Positions 44,133 through 53,590 of a stretch of 64,000 bases of DNA are shown one piece after another. The notes under the pieces were generated by a model that had not been told where the DNA came from, did not search any database, and was given only the letters and a program-made list of their open reading frames with translations. A program made the position numbers and the translations under genes. The first letter of the stretch is position 1. Each line of letters begins with the position of its first letter. The DNA comes from Delftia sp. PS-11. GTDB lineage: Bacteria; Pseudomonadota; Gammaproteobacteria; Burkholderiales; Burkholderiaceae_C. The stretch lies in assembly GCF_029870285.1 (NCBI RefSeq), contig NZ_JACSYA010000031.1, forward strand, positions 1 to 64,000, in the 5' to 3' direction.

Positions 44133-44870
44133 TCAGTGAAGAAAGGGCAGGGACAGCAGGCGCAGTCCGATGGACAGCCAGCGCTCCTGTGCGCCGCTGC
44201 CCATGCGGTTGCCAAAAGTGGCATCGATCTGCACATGGTTGGTAACCAGCCAGTGGCGCACGCCCATGTGGTAGTAGGGGCGGCCCTGGTTCTGGCCGAA
44301 GGCTTCAGCAATCAGCCAGGTGCCGGGCGACAGCTGTGCCTCAGTGGCCAGACCCCAGGTCATGCGCTGCCTGTGCGTCTGATCTTCGCGCAGCCAGCCT
44401 ACGTTTGTATGCAGCAGCAGCCGGTCGTCGCGCAGCGAAAACGTGACAGGCACATAGGCATAGATATCGCCCGCGCCGCTGCCAGGTGCAGACGGGTGGC
44501 GCACATTACCCACGGCCAGGCCCCATGCCCAGCCGTTGGGCTCCAGTTCTCTGAACAAGGTCTTGCCCTGTACCAGCCAGTCTGTGCTGCGCTGGCCTGC
44601 GTTTTCGCCTTTGCCGATGGTGCGGGCGCTGCCCAGCGTCAGCTCCAGATTGCCTGTGAAATTGCACGCAGGCTGCAGCCAGTACTCAGTGCTTTCCTTG
44701 CGGTTTTTGGCCCAGCTTTCGAGTTGGCAGGCCTTGGCATCCACGATGCGCGCATCGTCGGTGCTCATCGGGCGTGCCGCATGGGCATCGGAGATGGCGG
44801 TAATGAGGCTGGCCAAAGCCAGGGCGGCAGAAGCTGTGCGAACAGCTCTGCCGTAGAGTATTTTGCGCAT
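44133..44870 (-). CDS. Predicted outer-membrane beta-barrel protein of unknown function
   Basis: A 245-residue exported protein. The signal peptide is RTASAALALASLITAISDAHA, cleaved near residue 31. The mature part alternates hydrophobic and polar residues (LELTLGSARTIG, GWAWGLAVGNVRHP, DIYAYVPVTFSLRDDRLLLHTNVGWL), as in a small barrel or meta-cleavage-type porin. Two cysteines may be paired. No named family is recognised. Start codons at 44915 and 44882 are also in frame. It ends close behind the TetR gene's promoter, on the same strand. Confidence 0.75.
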   Translation of the reverse strand: MRKILYGRAVRTASAALALASLITAISDAHAARPMSTDDARIVDAKACQLESWAKNRKESTEYWLQPACNFTGNLELTLGSARTIGKGENAGQRSTDWLVQGKTLFRELEPNGWAWGLAVGNVRHPSAPGSGAGDIYAYVPVTFSLRDDRLLLHTNVGWLREDQTHRQRMTWGLATEAQLSPGTWLIAEAFGQNQGRPYYHMGVRHWLVTNHVQIDATFGNRMGSGAQERWLSIGLRLLSLPFLH

Positions 44871-44927
44871 GGCTCGCATCCTAAACATCAAAAATGACGC
44901 TACGGATGCAGCCATGCTTCAACGGGC

Positions 44928-46706
44928 TTAGAACTTTTCCCAGCCGTCGTCAGACTGGGTGGCGGCCAGGCGTGCTGGTTCAGCAGCCTTTGAGGGGTGG
45001 ACTGTACTAGCGATGGGCTGTGCAGGCTTGCGTACGGCAGCTGTCCTTGGTGAAGGCGCAGCTGCGCGCTCCAGCGCCTGATTGCTGGCGGGCTGTAGCG
45101 CTGCAGGTGCCAGCGCCGGAGCGGGTGGCGTGCGCGAATCCTGGGCGCCCAGCTGGAATACGCTCACCAACTGCACTAGTTGCGCAGCCTGGCGGTTCAG
45201 GCTGTCTGCTGCGGCAGCTGACTCCTCGACCAGCGAGGCATTTTGCTGTGTGGTCTGGTCGAGCTGCTGTACGGCGTCACTGACCTGCACGACACCCTGG
45301 GTCTGTTCCTGGGTTGCCGCGCCGATTTCGGCGATCAGCTCAGACACGCGTCGTGTCTGGTCCACGATGTCGTTCATGGTGGCGCCAGCCTCGGCAACCT
45401 GCTGAGAACCGGCGGCCACTTTGCCTACGCTTTCCCCGATCAGCCCCTTGATTTCCTTGGCTGCATTGGCGCAGCGCTGCGCCAGCGTGCGCACCTCGCC
45501 TGCCACGACCGCGAAACCCCGGCCCTGTTCGCCTGCGCGGGCTGCTTCCACGGCCGCGTTCAGCGCCAGGATGTTGGTCTGGAAGGCAATGCCGTCAATG
45601 ACGCTGATGATCTCTTCGATCTTGCGCGAGCTTTGCGTGATGTCTTCCATGGTCGTGACGACACCACGCACCACTTCGCCGCCATGTGTGGCCGTGGCGC
45701 TTGCGGACTGGGCCAGACCCGTGGCACTGCGTACCGTGTCCACGTTCTGCTGCAGGGTGGAGCTCATCTGCTCCATCGATGCCGCAGTTTCTTCGAGGTT
45801 GGCGGCTTGCGCTTCTGTGCGCGCGCTCAAATCCGCATTGCCAGAGGCGATCTGGCTGGCGCCTGTGGCAATAGACTCGCTGCTGCTGCGGACCTGACTG
45901 ACGATGCCTGCAAGGCTGGCACGCATGCCATTCAGTCCTGCGAGAAGGCTGGTAGTGTCGCCCGGGCGCAGTTGCACAGCCACGGCCAGGTTGCCCCTGG
46001 CGACTTCCTGCGTAATCTGGGCTGCGTATGCCGGCTCACCGCCCAGCAGATCCTTGACGGTACGGGTGATGGACCATGCTACAAGCGTCCCGATGACCAG
46101 TGCTGCGAATGCCAGGCTCAGCATCAGCTTTCCAGCCGCTTGTGCCCGGTCTTCAGTGGCCTGCGCTGTTTCAAGGGCACGTGCCTGCTGGTGGCGCATC
46201 ATGTCATTGATGGCGGCGAAAAACGCATCTTGCTTCTGGCGAAAGCCCCCGCCTTGGCTCAGCATCCGTGATACGGTCTGCAGGTCATGAGCCATGGCCG
46301 CCGCCATGATTTCTTCGAGCTGCGGCATGTAGCTTTGCCGGGTTTGCACAAGTTTGTCAAACAGCGCGATGCCCTCGGGCGAGCGCAAGCCCCCACGAAA
46401 CTGCTCCATGAGTTGATCGATCTGCTTGCGGCTGTCTGCGATGGCGGTACGGGCCATTTCTTTTTCGGCAGGGTCTTCAAGGATGGCCATGCTGCGCACG
46501 GCACGGAAAACGGTTTCCACCGAACTCTTGATCTCAACCAGCTTGAGCAGGTTGTCGATGCGGACATCTGCCAGGTTGGCGATTTCATCCGAAGCCTGGA
46601 CCAGCCTGGAACGTCCGTACAGTGCGGTTGCAAGTCCGATACAAATCAGTACGGCAAATCCCAGGCCCAGCATGGAGCCAATTTTCATTCTCTTCAGAAA
46701 TTTCAT
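44928..46706 (-). CDS. Methyl-accepting chemotaxis protein with CheR-tether pentapeptide
   Basis: A 592-residue chemoreceptor. TM1 ([23 protein letters not shown]) and TM2 ([21 protein letters not shown]) flank a four-helix-bundle sensor containing [18 protein letters not shown] and the signalling tip [37 protein letters not shown] follow. The C-terminal linker is Ala/Pro-rich and ends DDGWEKF, a GWEKF pentapeptide of the xWxxF type that tethers CheR or CheB. The ligand is unknown. It is 12 bases beyond the unknown barrel gene on the same strand, with no strong promoter in the gap. Confidence 0.95.
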   Translation of the reverse strand: MKFLKRMKIGSMLGLGFAVLICIGLATALYGRSRLVQASDEIANLADVRIDNLLKLVEIKSSVETVFRAVRSMAILEDPAEKEMARTAIADSRKQIDQLMEQFRGGLRSPEGIALFDKLVQTRQSYMPQLEEIMAAAMAHDLQTVSRMLSQGGGFRQKQDAFFAAINDMMRHQQARALETAQATEDRAQAAGKLMLSLAFAALVIGTLVAWSITRTVKDLLGGEPAYAAQITQEVARGNLAVAVQLRPGDTTSLLAGLNGMRASLAGIVSQVRSSSESIATGASQIASGNADLSARTEAQAANLEETAASMEQMSSTLQQNVDTVRSATGLAQSASATATHGGEVVRGVVTTMEDITQSSRKIEEIISVIDGIAFQTNILALNAAVEAARAGEQGRGFAVVAGEVRTLAQRCANAAKEIKGLIGESVGKVAAGSQQVAEAGATMNDIVDQTRRVSELIAEIGAATQEQTQGVVQVSDAVQQLDQTTQQNASLVEESAAAADSLNRQAAQLVQLVSVFQLGAQDSRTPPAPALAPAALQPASNQALERAAAPSPRTAAVRKPAQPIASTVHPSKAAEPARLAATQSDDGWEKF

Positions 46707-46742
46707 GCGTCTTCCTTGTGGACTAGATATTTCTCCTGGGTG

Positions 46743-48110
46743 TCATTCCGTTCTGTGATGACGCAGCCAGAGGGACGGCGGTATTCCGTAGTGCGCGGAA
46801 AAATCTCTTGAAAAAGTGGAAAGCGAAGAATAACCAAGGCGCGATGAGATCTGCCCTATGGTCTGTTCCGTGGTCAGTAGATATTCTGCCGCCAGGTGGA
46901 TTTTGCTTTGTCGTATGTAATCACCAATACTGCAGGATCTGCTGTTTTTGAAAGAAATTTCCAGCGTCCTGCGACTAACTTGACAGTGGTCTGCTATTGC
47001 TTGTATCCGTAATTTTTTATCAATATTACCGTCGATGAACTGCAATGCGCGCTTTACATGTGCCGGCTCCAAATCACGCAATCTGGACTCGTTCATGGAA
47101 TTGCCAGAGGACCGCTCCGACAAAGGTCGGACAGCCACGCTTTTGAGGCGCATGATGTTGAGTGATTTCAGTGTCGATAGAGCCGCAGGGTAGTCTCCAC
47201 GGGTTTCATGAATATGAAATTCATAGACTAGTGCATTGCGGTGAATGCCATCCAGCTGGTAAGTTCCTGCCATGGATCTGGCCAGCGCCGATGCCTGAAG
47301 AGCCTGGGCGTATTGGCGCCGGGCACAATGCACCAGCGAGCAGCTGAGCCACGCCCAGGCAGCTACCGGAGGGTTGCGCATCTGGTGATGCACGCCGATT
47401 TTTTCGATGGCTTCGATCGGCTGCATGCCATCCCGGTCCGTATCAAGTCCTTCAAGCGCATGCAGTAGCAAAGCACAGTAAGGCCATTCCCGGTCTGCAG
47501 GCAGTTGGCGTCCTACTTTTTCCAGTACGAATCTGAGTGTGTCTCGGTCAGGGGCAGCATTTCCCAGGCGTACTAATCCCGAGTCAGGAGGAGGGCCATG
47601 CCAAAGATCCTGATGATGCCGAAAAAGAAAAGCTTTCCATAGAAGCAAGGCTTTGGCCCAGGTCATCATAGCAGGCAACCATGGGTATTCATCTTTGGCC
47701 ATTCTTGCAAATTCATGGCCACGGCTTTCAATCAGATCGAAAGCGGTGTCCAGCTCACCCAGCCTGCCGTGTGCCATTGCCAGTATATAAATGGCACGTG
47801 CCATGGCTTCGGCTTTTAGCAGCGAGGGTTTGGAAATTGCTTCATTGACTATTGCGATGGCATTGCGCTCTTCGCCCAGCTGGCATAGCATGAAAGCTGA
47901 TGCAATACGCGCAGCCACTGCGCGTTCAGGCATGCGATGCAATTCGAAGACAGCCTGTGCTTCGTGAATGGATTTGAGAACCAGTGCCGGATAAATAGGT
48001 GGTTCCGGCCATCTGCATGCATGCAGCAATTCATCGGACCGCAGTAGCTTGTTCTGCCTGGAGTGATGATCCTGGTTGCTGCAGGATATTATTTTCCACA
48101 ATCCGGACAT
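46743..48110 (-). CDS. AraC-family regulator with a long helical N-terminal domain
   Basis: A protein of about 455 residues. The C-terminal 100 residues are an AraC-type double helix-turn-helix (KKLRIQAIADHCQVSRRTLEISFKNSRSCSIGDYIRQ, then TEQTIGQISSRLGYSSLSTFSRDFSAHYGIPPSLW). The N-terminal 330 residues are helical and TPR-like (AEAMARAIYILAMAHGRLGELDTAFDLI), unlike the cupin domain of AraC. The start at 48110 is a guess; the frame is open to 48257. Its 5' side is a long AT-rich region. A role near the adjacent chemoreceptor is not shown. Confidence 0.82.
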   Translation of the reverse strand: MSGLWKIISCSNQDHHSRQNKLLRSDELLHACRWPEPPIYPALVLKSIHEAQAVFELHRMPERAVAARIASAFMLCQLGEERNAIAIVNEAISKPSLLKAEAMARAIYILAMAHGRLGELDTAFDLIESRGHEFARMAKDEYPWLPAMMTWAKALLLWKAFLFRHHQDLWHGPPPDSGLVRLGNAAPDRDTLRFVLEKVGRQLPADREWPYCALLLHALEGLDTDRDGMQPIEAIEKIGVHHQMRNPPVAAWAWLSCSLVHCARRQYAQALQASALARSMAGTYQLDGIHRNALVYEFHIHETRGDYPAALSTLKSLNIMRLKSVAVRPLSERSSGNSMNESRLRDLEPAHVKRALQFIDGNIDKKLRIQAIADHCQVSRRTLEISFKNSRSCSIGDYIRQSKIHLAAEYLLTTEQTIGQISSRLGYSSLSTFSRDFSAHYGIPPSLWLRHHRTE

Positions 48111-48633
48111 GCTTTCGTATTGAAGCTTGTGATTTTTTTGCGTCAATGGATCCACTGAAGGTCTATTATTCAATAAATAAATTAAAATTATGGATGGGGC
48201 GGTGCGTTTTTTGACGGTTCCCATCAAGGGTACATTCGATGATTCCTTTTTGAGCATTTATTGCCATGAACATCTTACAGGGCGTAAATACTTTTTTTTA
48301 CATTTGTTTTTGTATTTTTGTTGTCATATAGCGAAAATTCTTGGCAATTTGCGAAAATTTTACACAGCAAGAGTGAATATCAGGATACCCCCTGAATTCA
48401 TGTGGTGAAATAAAATCAGCAGAAGATAATCCCCTTTCATTCGTGCGGTTTTTTGCACGGGTCAAGAACAAGCAGGGGAAGCCTTGGTGCGGTGATTCAA
48501 GGTGTGTGGCAGTGCCCAATGGAGAAGGCAGGGGGCATGATTGGCGTTGGCTTGGCTGCCAAGCACCTGCGCCCGCCCCTGTGCGCAGGTGGGAGTCGCC
48601 GGCAGGAGCCGGCGTGAAGTGTAGTGGGCGAAG
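48111..48633. other. 523-base AT-rich intergenic region
   Basis: Mostly AT-rich to about 48480, consistent with the promoter region of the AraC-type gene, then GC-rich hairpins downstream of the porin gene. Frames of 70 codons or so are open, but none is supported. Confidence 0.45.
48564..48614 (-). terminator. Paired hairpins beyond the porin gene
   Basis: CACCTGCGC (48564-48572) pairs with GCGCAGGTG (48583-48591), and CGCCGGC (48597-48603) pairs with GCCGGCG (48608-48614). They begin about 20 bases past the porin stop on the minus strand. No T run follows, so this may be an operon end structure rather than a classic terminator. Confidence 0.4.
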
Positions 48634-49668
48634 TCAGAAGGCGTGGGATACTCCCAGCAATACCGAGCTGGGTCTGCTGCCGGCTGTCACAGCAGGGCCG
48701 GCGTTGCTGGCGGTATTGATGGTGAATGCAGCGCCAGCCTCGTTATGAATGCGCGAGATGCCTGCATAGAGTTTGGTGCGCTTGGACAGCGCGTGGTCAT
48801 AGCGCACGCTCAGCGCCTGTGCATCGCTGTGGTCACGTGCCTGGCCCCGGTAGGCACCGTAGGACAGCAGTACCTGGCCTGCAGCACTGACAGGTACCGT
48901 GACGCTGGCTTCGTAAAAGCGCCCCTGTGCGCTGGTGGCCGAGGGCAGGTCGTCGCGCCGTGTGGATATCAGCAGCGCGGCACGTACAGTCCCGAAATCG
49001 TAGGAGGCCCCCAGCAAGGCGTAGCGGTCGGTGTTGGTGGCCGTGGTGCGGCGCTGCATCCAGGAGACACCGGCGGTCCAGGGCCCTGACACATAGTCCA
49101 GCGAGCCGCCGTACAGGCTGCCTACAGTGGAGCCAGCGGTTTCGCCGAAGGAATACATGGCACGCGCCGTGAAGCCGCCCAGGCTGGGCGACTGGTAGCG
49201 CAGCGAATTGTTGGCGCGCAGCACCGAGCCATCACGGAAGTAGTTGGCAGCGTTGCCCCAGATCAGTCCGGTGAGCGCGTAGGTGGCCAGGGAGGTGTGC
49301 AGTGTGGTGTAGTGCCGTCCCGCTGTCAGCTGGCCCCAGCCGCCACTCAGCCCGACGAAGACCTGCCGGCCAAAGGCCAGCCCGCCCTGGCCGCTCAGGC
49401 CGGTATCTCCATTGAAACCCGCTTCGGCGACATAGACGGCGCGCAGGCCGCCACCCAGGTCCTCGGTGCCGCGCAGCCCCCAGCGCGATCCCGCGATCAC
49501 GCCGCTTTCCACGCGCTGCAGGCTGCCGTTGCCGGTGCGTGCCGATTCCACGGCCATGTCCACGACGCCGTAAAGCGTGACGCTGCCGGTGGTCTGTGCC
49601 TGTACGGGCAAGGCCATGGCTGCTGTTGCAGCGGCCATGGCCCAGCCTCCTCGTTGCAAGGTATTCAT
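48634..49668 (-). CDS. Porin (Burkholderiales general porin type)
   Basis: A 344-residue trimeric-type porin of the outer membrane. A signal peptide (AMAAATAAMALPVQAQ) precedes TTGSVTLYGVVDMAVES, the usual first strand, and SRWGLRGTEDLGGGLRAVYVAE is the second hallmark. The protein ends VLLGVSHAF with terminal Phe. AGGAGA precedes the ATG at 49668. It is last in the operon that starts with the alcohol dehydrogenase, which suggests it admits that pathway's substrate. Confidence 0.93.
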   Translation of the reverse strand: MNTLQRGGWAMAAATAAMALPVQAQTTGSVTLYGVVDMAVESARTGNGSLQRVESGVIAGSRWGLRGTEDLGGGLRAVYVAEAGFNGDTGLSGQGGLAFGRQVFVGLSGGWGQLTAGRHYTTLHTSLATYALTGLIWGNAANYFRDGSVLRANNSLRYQSPSLGGFTARAMYSFGETAGSTVGSLYGGSLDYVSGPWTAGVSWMQRRTTATNTDRYALLGASYDFGTVRAALLISTRRDDLPSATSAQGRFYEASVTVPVSAAGQVLLSYGAYRGQARDHSDAQALSVRYDHALSKRTKLYAGISRIHNEAGAAFTINTASNAGPAVTAGSRPSSVLLGVSHAF

Positions 49669-49719
49669 AGTGTCTCCTCCAGTGAAGTGGCGGGGCGTCA
49701 TGGCCCCGCTGGTTGAGGC

Positions 49720-50718
49720 TCAGTCGAGCCGGATATTCTGTTTGGCGATCAAGGCGCTGTAGGTGCGGCTGTCCTGGGCGATGCGCGCGGCCAGTGCGGC
49801 CGGGCTGGTCTCGTCAACGCGCCAGCCCTGCGCCAGCAGCTTGCCGCGTACTTCTGGCGAATGAAGAATCTCCTGCAGCGCCTTGGAGAGCCGCGCACGG
49901 TGCGCAGCAGGCATGGAGGCAGGTGCCATGACGGCGTTCCAGACCTCGATATCGACAGCACCTGCGCCGATTTCGCGCATGGATGGCACGCCTGGCGCCA
50001 GTGGGCTGCGCTCGCTGGAGCTCACCGCCAGCGCGGCCAGCTTGCCAGACTGCACCAGCGGCATCACGGTGGATGCCGGCAGCAGCGCCATCTGAACCTG
50101 GTCGCCCAGCAGAGCGTTGACGACGGCTGGGCCGCCGTTGTAAGGCACGTGGGCCAGGCGCAGGCCCATGGACTCCTTGATCAGTTCTGCCCCCAAATGA
50201 GTGCCTGAGCCTTTGCCCACCGAGCCGAAGTTGTATTGCCCGCTATCGGCCCGCAGCGTTTTGAAATAGGCTGTGCTGTCGGCGGCTGCAGCGCGCGGCG
50301 CAACCCAGACCAGTGGCGCCGACCCGATCATGGCGATGGGTGCAAAGTCGCGCGCGGGGTCGTAAGGTAGCCTGGCGTAGAGGTACTGGGAGCTGGTCAG
50401 TGGCCCATTGCCGATGACGCCCAGGGTATGCCCATCGCTGGCCTTGGCCACGGCATCGGCGCCGATGTTGCCGCTGGCGCCCCCTTTGTTTTCCACGATG
50501 ACGGGCTGGCCCAGCGCACGGCCCAGGGGCTCGGCCAGCAGGCGTGCCTGCACATCAGGCGATGAACCGCTGGCATAGCCGACGATCAGGCGCAGCGGGC
50601 GCGTAGGCCAGTCAGCCTTGTCCGCAGCGGCCCATGCCGGTTGCAGGATGGCCGGGACCAGCACGGCCGCACTCAGCAGCAGCGCGGCGCGGCGTGGTTT
50701 GTCTGGCAGGGTATGCAT
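49720..50718 (-). CDS. Bug-family tripartite tricarboxylate transporter substrate-binding protein
   Basis: A 332-residue periplasmic binding protein. The signal peptide is AALLLSAAVLVPAILQPAWAAA. WPTRPLRLIVGYASGSSPDVQARLLAEPLG, VIVENKGGASGNIGADAVAKA and HVPYNGGPAVVNALLGDQV are standard Bug motifs. GGAGAC lies before the ATG at 50718. It is the third gene of the dehydrogenase operon, followed by the porin after 51 bases. No permease genes (TctAB) are nearby, as is common for Bug proteins. Confidence 0.93.
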   Translation of the reverse strand: MHTLPDKPRRAALLLSAAVLVPAILQPAWAAADKADWPTRPLRLIVGYASGSSPDVQARLLAEPLGRALGQPVIVENKGGASGNIGADAVAKASDGHTLGVIGNGPLTSSQYLYARLPYDPARDFAPIAMIGSAPLVWVAPRAAAADSTAYFKTLRADSGQYNFGSVGKGSGTHLGAELIKESMGLRLAHVPYNGGPAVVNALLGDQVQMALLPASTVMPLVQSGKLAALAVSSSERSPLAPGVPSMREIGAGAVDIEVWNAVMAPASMPAAHRARLSKALQEILHSPEVRGKLLAQGWRVDETSPAALAARIAQDSRTYSALIAKQNIRLD

Positions 50719-50749
50719 ATGGTTGTCTCCTGGTATGCGCAATGTTGGT

Positions 50750-51481
50750 TCACGGTGAAAAGTAGCGGGCCATGGGCCCGGAGCGCGCGGGCAGACGTGC
50801 AGTAAGACCGCTGCCCGGCAGATCGCTGCGCGCCACGTGGCTTTGCAGGACGAAGGCTTCGGCATGGGTATCCGGCAGGCACCAGGGCGCCAACTGGTCC
50901 ATCAGCCATTGCGCACCATGGCGTGCACCTTCTGCGGTGCAGTGCTCGGCCAGCACCACCACGGTGCTCTGGCCGGGCACGGCGACGGCAATGTGTTCGC
51001 CGCCCACGGGGTAGGTCAGGTCCAGCTGCTCTGGGACGGCTCCGGCTGTGGCGCGCACCAGCAGGGCGCTGTCTTCGGCCTGTGCCACGGCCTGTGCAGC
51101 CGCTGCCGACCAGCCGGGCAGCTCCCGGGTCATGGCCCGCACCGCCACCAGATGAGCGGCTGCCGTGCTGCCGGCACTGGCGACCAGTACGCAGGGTCTG
51201 CGCACAAAGGCGCTCAGGCGGGGGCGCATGCGTGCCGACCATGGTGTTGGATGCGCGATCACATCGGCGTATTGCACCGTCTGCAGCGCCTTCAGATCCT
51301 GCAGGCCGTAGAGCGTGAAATAGCTGGCGCCATCTGTGCCGCCGACATAGCGGCGCCCCCAGAGAAATCCGGGAAGGCCCACGCGTTCGGGTACATGCTC
51401 GATGGCGTGCCATGCTTCATATTCTTCGCGCGCGCCGGGCGTGTCCACGCTGTTCCACAGCGCAAGAAAGGCTCCGTTCAT
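50750..51481 (-). CDS. Uncharacterised protein, possible EthD-like ferredoxin-fold
   Basis: A 243-residue cytoplasmic protein. The N-terminal segment REEYEAWHAIEHVPERVGLPGFLWGRRYVG resembles dimeric alpha-beta-barrel proteins (EthD-like or DUF-type) in which a His/Glu pair lies on the central helix. The second half repeats the size of the first and may be a second ferredoxin-like unit. Its start overlaps the dehydrogenase stop as ATGA, so it is likely an accessory enzyme of the same pathway. No exact family is recognised. Confidence 0.75.
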   Translation of the reverse strand: MNGAFLALWNSVDTPGAREEYEAWHAIEHVPERVGLPGFLWGRRYVGGTDGASYFTLYGLQDLKALQTVQYADVIAHPTPWSARMRPRLSAFVRRPCVLVASAGSTAAAHLVAVRAMTRELPGWSAAAAQAVAQAEDSALLVRATAGAVPEQLDLTYPVGGEHIAVAVPGQSTVVVLAEHCTAEGARHGAQWLMDQLAPWCLPDTHAEAFVLQSHVARSDLPGSGLTARLPARSGPMARYFSP

Positions 51482-52521
51482 GCCTGGGCTGCCGGCTGCA
51501 CCAGCACCTTGCTTGCATGGCGCGCACGCGCCAGGGCGAAACCTTCAGCGGCCTGCGCCAGGGGCACGCGGTGGGTGATCATATGCCGCAGCAGCGGCTG
51601 GTTTTCCTGCATGAAGCGCACGACCTGCGGCCATGCGCTTTCGGGGGCCCGGTAAGAGCCGCGCAGCGACTGGTGGTTGCGCACCAGGGCGGTCAGATCG
51701 ACCGGCACGGGCGCGGCATGGATGCCTGTGATCACCAGTGTGCCGTGCGGCCTGAGTGCGCGCAGGGCCGGCGCGATGACCGCCGCCGCGCCCGTAGCCT
51801 CTATCACCGCGTCGAAGCGGCCCTGTGCAAGATAAGGAGCGAGGGCACTGTCCATATCCGTGCCTTCGAAGTCAAGCAGATCGGTGAAGCCCATGGCGCG
51901 AAGCACCTGCAGGCGTGGCCCGTCCCCGTGGCCTGCCACAACCACCTGCGCAGCCGCCGCATCGCGGGCAAACAGTGCAATGCCCTGGCCGATATTGCCT
52001 GGCCCCAGCACCAGGACACGGTCCCCCGGGCGTATGCCTGCCGTGCGCACGGCTTCATGGCTCACTGTCAGCGGCTCGGCCAGCGCGGCCACTTCGCCGT
52101 CCACGCCTGCCGGCACAGGCACGCAGTTGCGCAGTGGCACGGCGGCCCATGGCGCGAATCCGCCGTTGCGCATCACGCCGATACCACGGCGCGTGGTGCA
52201 GGCATCAAAGTTGCCGCCCTCGCAGGCCACGCACCGTCCGCAGGTGACCGAGGGGCGCACTGCCACCAGTTGCCCCAGGGGCAGGCCTTCGGCGCCTGCG
52301 CCATGGGCAACGATCTCGCCGCTGAATTCATGGCCGATGGTGACCGGAAGGGCGGGCGACAGAAAGTGGTAGCTGGGTGTCCATTCTGCGATGTGCAGGT
52401 CGGTGCCGCAGACGCCTGCCGAGTGCACGCGCAGCAGCACCTCGCCCGGGCCTGGTTCGGGCATGTCGGCTTGTGTCAGGGTCAGGCCATGGGCCGGCTC
52501 GGTCTTGCGCAATGCTTGCAT
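51478..52521 (-). CDS. Zinc-dependent alcohol dehydrogenase family protein
   Basis: A 347-residue medium-chain dehydrogenase/reductase. The catalytic zinc ligands lie in CGTDLH and GHEFSGEIV. The structural zinc lobe CGRCVACEGGNFDAC has all four cysteines. The Rossmann motif is VLVLGPGNIGQG. It resembles threonine, sorbitol or butanediol dehydrogenases, but the substrate is not predictable. It leads the operon with the EthD-like protein, Bug protein and porin. The start at 52521 gives a standard N-terminus. The LysR gene is divergent. Confidence 0.9.
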   Translation of the reverse strand: MQALRKTEPAHGLTLTQADMPEPGPGEVLLRVHSAGVCGTDLHIAEWTPSYHFLSPALPVTIGHEFSGEIVAHGAGAEGLPLGQLVAVRPSVTCGRCVACEGGNFDACTTRRGIGVMRNGGFAPWAAVPLRNCVPVPAGVDGEVAALAEPLTVSHEAVRTAGIRPGDRVLVLGPGNIGQGIALFARDAAAAQVVVAGHGDGPRLQVLRAMGFTDLLDFEGTDMDSALAPYLAQGRFDAVIEATGAAAVIAPALRALRPHGTLVITGIHAAPVPVDLTALVRNHQSLRGSYRAPESAWPQVVRFMQENQPLLRHMITHRVPLAQAAEGFALARARHASKVLVQPAAQA

Positions 52522-52604
52522 GGTGGGGCTGCGTGCCTCGGGAGTAGCGATGGCGGCAGTGTCACCAGACGAGATAAATATGTCCAAGACTGATTTAATA
52601 TCTG

Positions 52605-52627
52605 AAACATACGTAGAAAGTATGTTT
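52605..52627. promoter_or_regulatory. Candidate LysR-type operator in the divergent promoter
   Basis: AAACATAC (52605-52612) and GTATGTTT (52620-52627) are perfect 8-bp inverted arms separated by 7 bases. The spacing and place between divergent LysR and dehydrogenase genes suit a LysR recognition site, which would control both. Confidence 0.6.
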
Positions 52628-52644
52628 TCAAAGGGTTCTCGCTG

Positions 52645-53580
52645 ATGGAGCTGCGTCATCTGCGCTATTTCGTGGCCGTTGCCGAGCAGGGCAATGTGAG
52701 CCGGGCAGCACGCAAGCTGTTCATTGCCCAGCCGCCACTGTCTGCACAACTGCGGCAGTTGGAGGAAGAAGTGGGGGCGGCGCTATTCACACGGCTGCCG
52801 CGCGGCGTGCGGCTGACACCAGCCGGGGAGTCTTTTCTGGAGGACGCGCGCGCGATTCTGGCGCGGGCCCAGCAGGCGCCGCTGCGGGCACGCGAACGCC
52901 AGCACAGCCGCCAGAGCGTGGTCCGGCTCGCGCTGGTGCCTTCGGCTATGCATTCGGTGCTGCCTGGCCTGCTGCGCCGCATTGCCGATGCCGGCTGGCT
53001 CCTGCGCGTGGAGGCGCGCGAGATGATCACGTCGCAGCAGTTGCGCGCCCTGCGCGCAGGTGAGCTGGATCTGGGGTTGGGGCGTCCGGGCAGGGAAGAG
53101 ACGCTGCCCGAGGAAGTGGCCGGCATGGACGATCCCTACTGCCTTGCGGTGGCGCCTGCGAATCCGCTGGCTGCAGGCGAGGGACCTTTACCGCTGCAAG
53201 CGGCAGCGCATGAAGCCTTTGTCGGCTTTTCCCGCTATGAGGATGCGGATTATTTTGACCGCACCGTTGCGCTGTGCCTGGATGCAGGCTTTACCCCCTC
53301 GATACGCCATGAGGCGGGGCAGTTCGTGAACGTGCTGGCGCTGGTGGCGTGCGGCCTGGGCGTGGCCATCGTTCCTTCATCGTTTGCCACGCTGTACCGT
53401 GGCAAACTGGTCTTCAGGCCGCTGCAGGCACCTGCCTACCAGAGCCGCCTGGCAGTGCTGGCCGCCGTGCATGCGCGGCCAGATACGCAAGATGCAGCGC
53501 CCAGCGATGCGGCGCGTGTGGCGCAGGCTGCTGCGCTGGAGCTGCGGCAATTCAGGCGCAGGCTGGCACGCCTGCGCTGA
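52645..53580 (+). CDS. LysR-family transcriptional regulator
   Basis: A 311-residue LysR regulator with the N-terminal HTH MELRHLRYFVAVAEQGNVSRAARKLFIAQPPLSAQLRQLEEEVGAALFTR and an effector domain of normal length. The RHLRYF pattern is of the BenM/CatM type. It is divergent from the dehydrogenase operon (123 bases between starts), so that operon is the likely target. Confidence 0.9.
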   Translation: MELRHLRYFVAVAEQGNVSRAARKLFIAQPPLSAQLRQLEEEVGAALFTRLPRGVRLTPAGESFLEDARAILARAQQAPLRARERQHSRQSVVRLALVPSAMHSVLPGLLRRIADAGWLLRVEAREMITSQQLRALRAGELDLGLGRPGREETLPEEVAGMDDPYCLAVAPANPLAAGEGPLPLQAAAHEAFVGFSRYEDADYFDRTVALCLDAGFTPSIRHEAGQFVNVLALVACGLGVAIVPSSFATLYRGKLVFRPLQAPAYQSRLAVLAAVHARPDTQDAAPSDAARVAQAAALELRQFRRRLARLR

Positions 53581-53590
53581 TACGCAGTGA

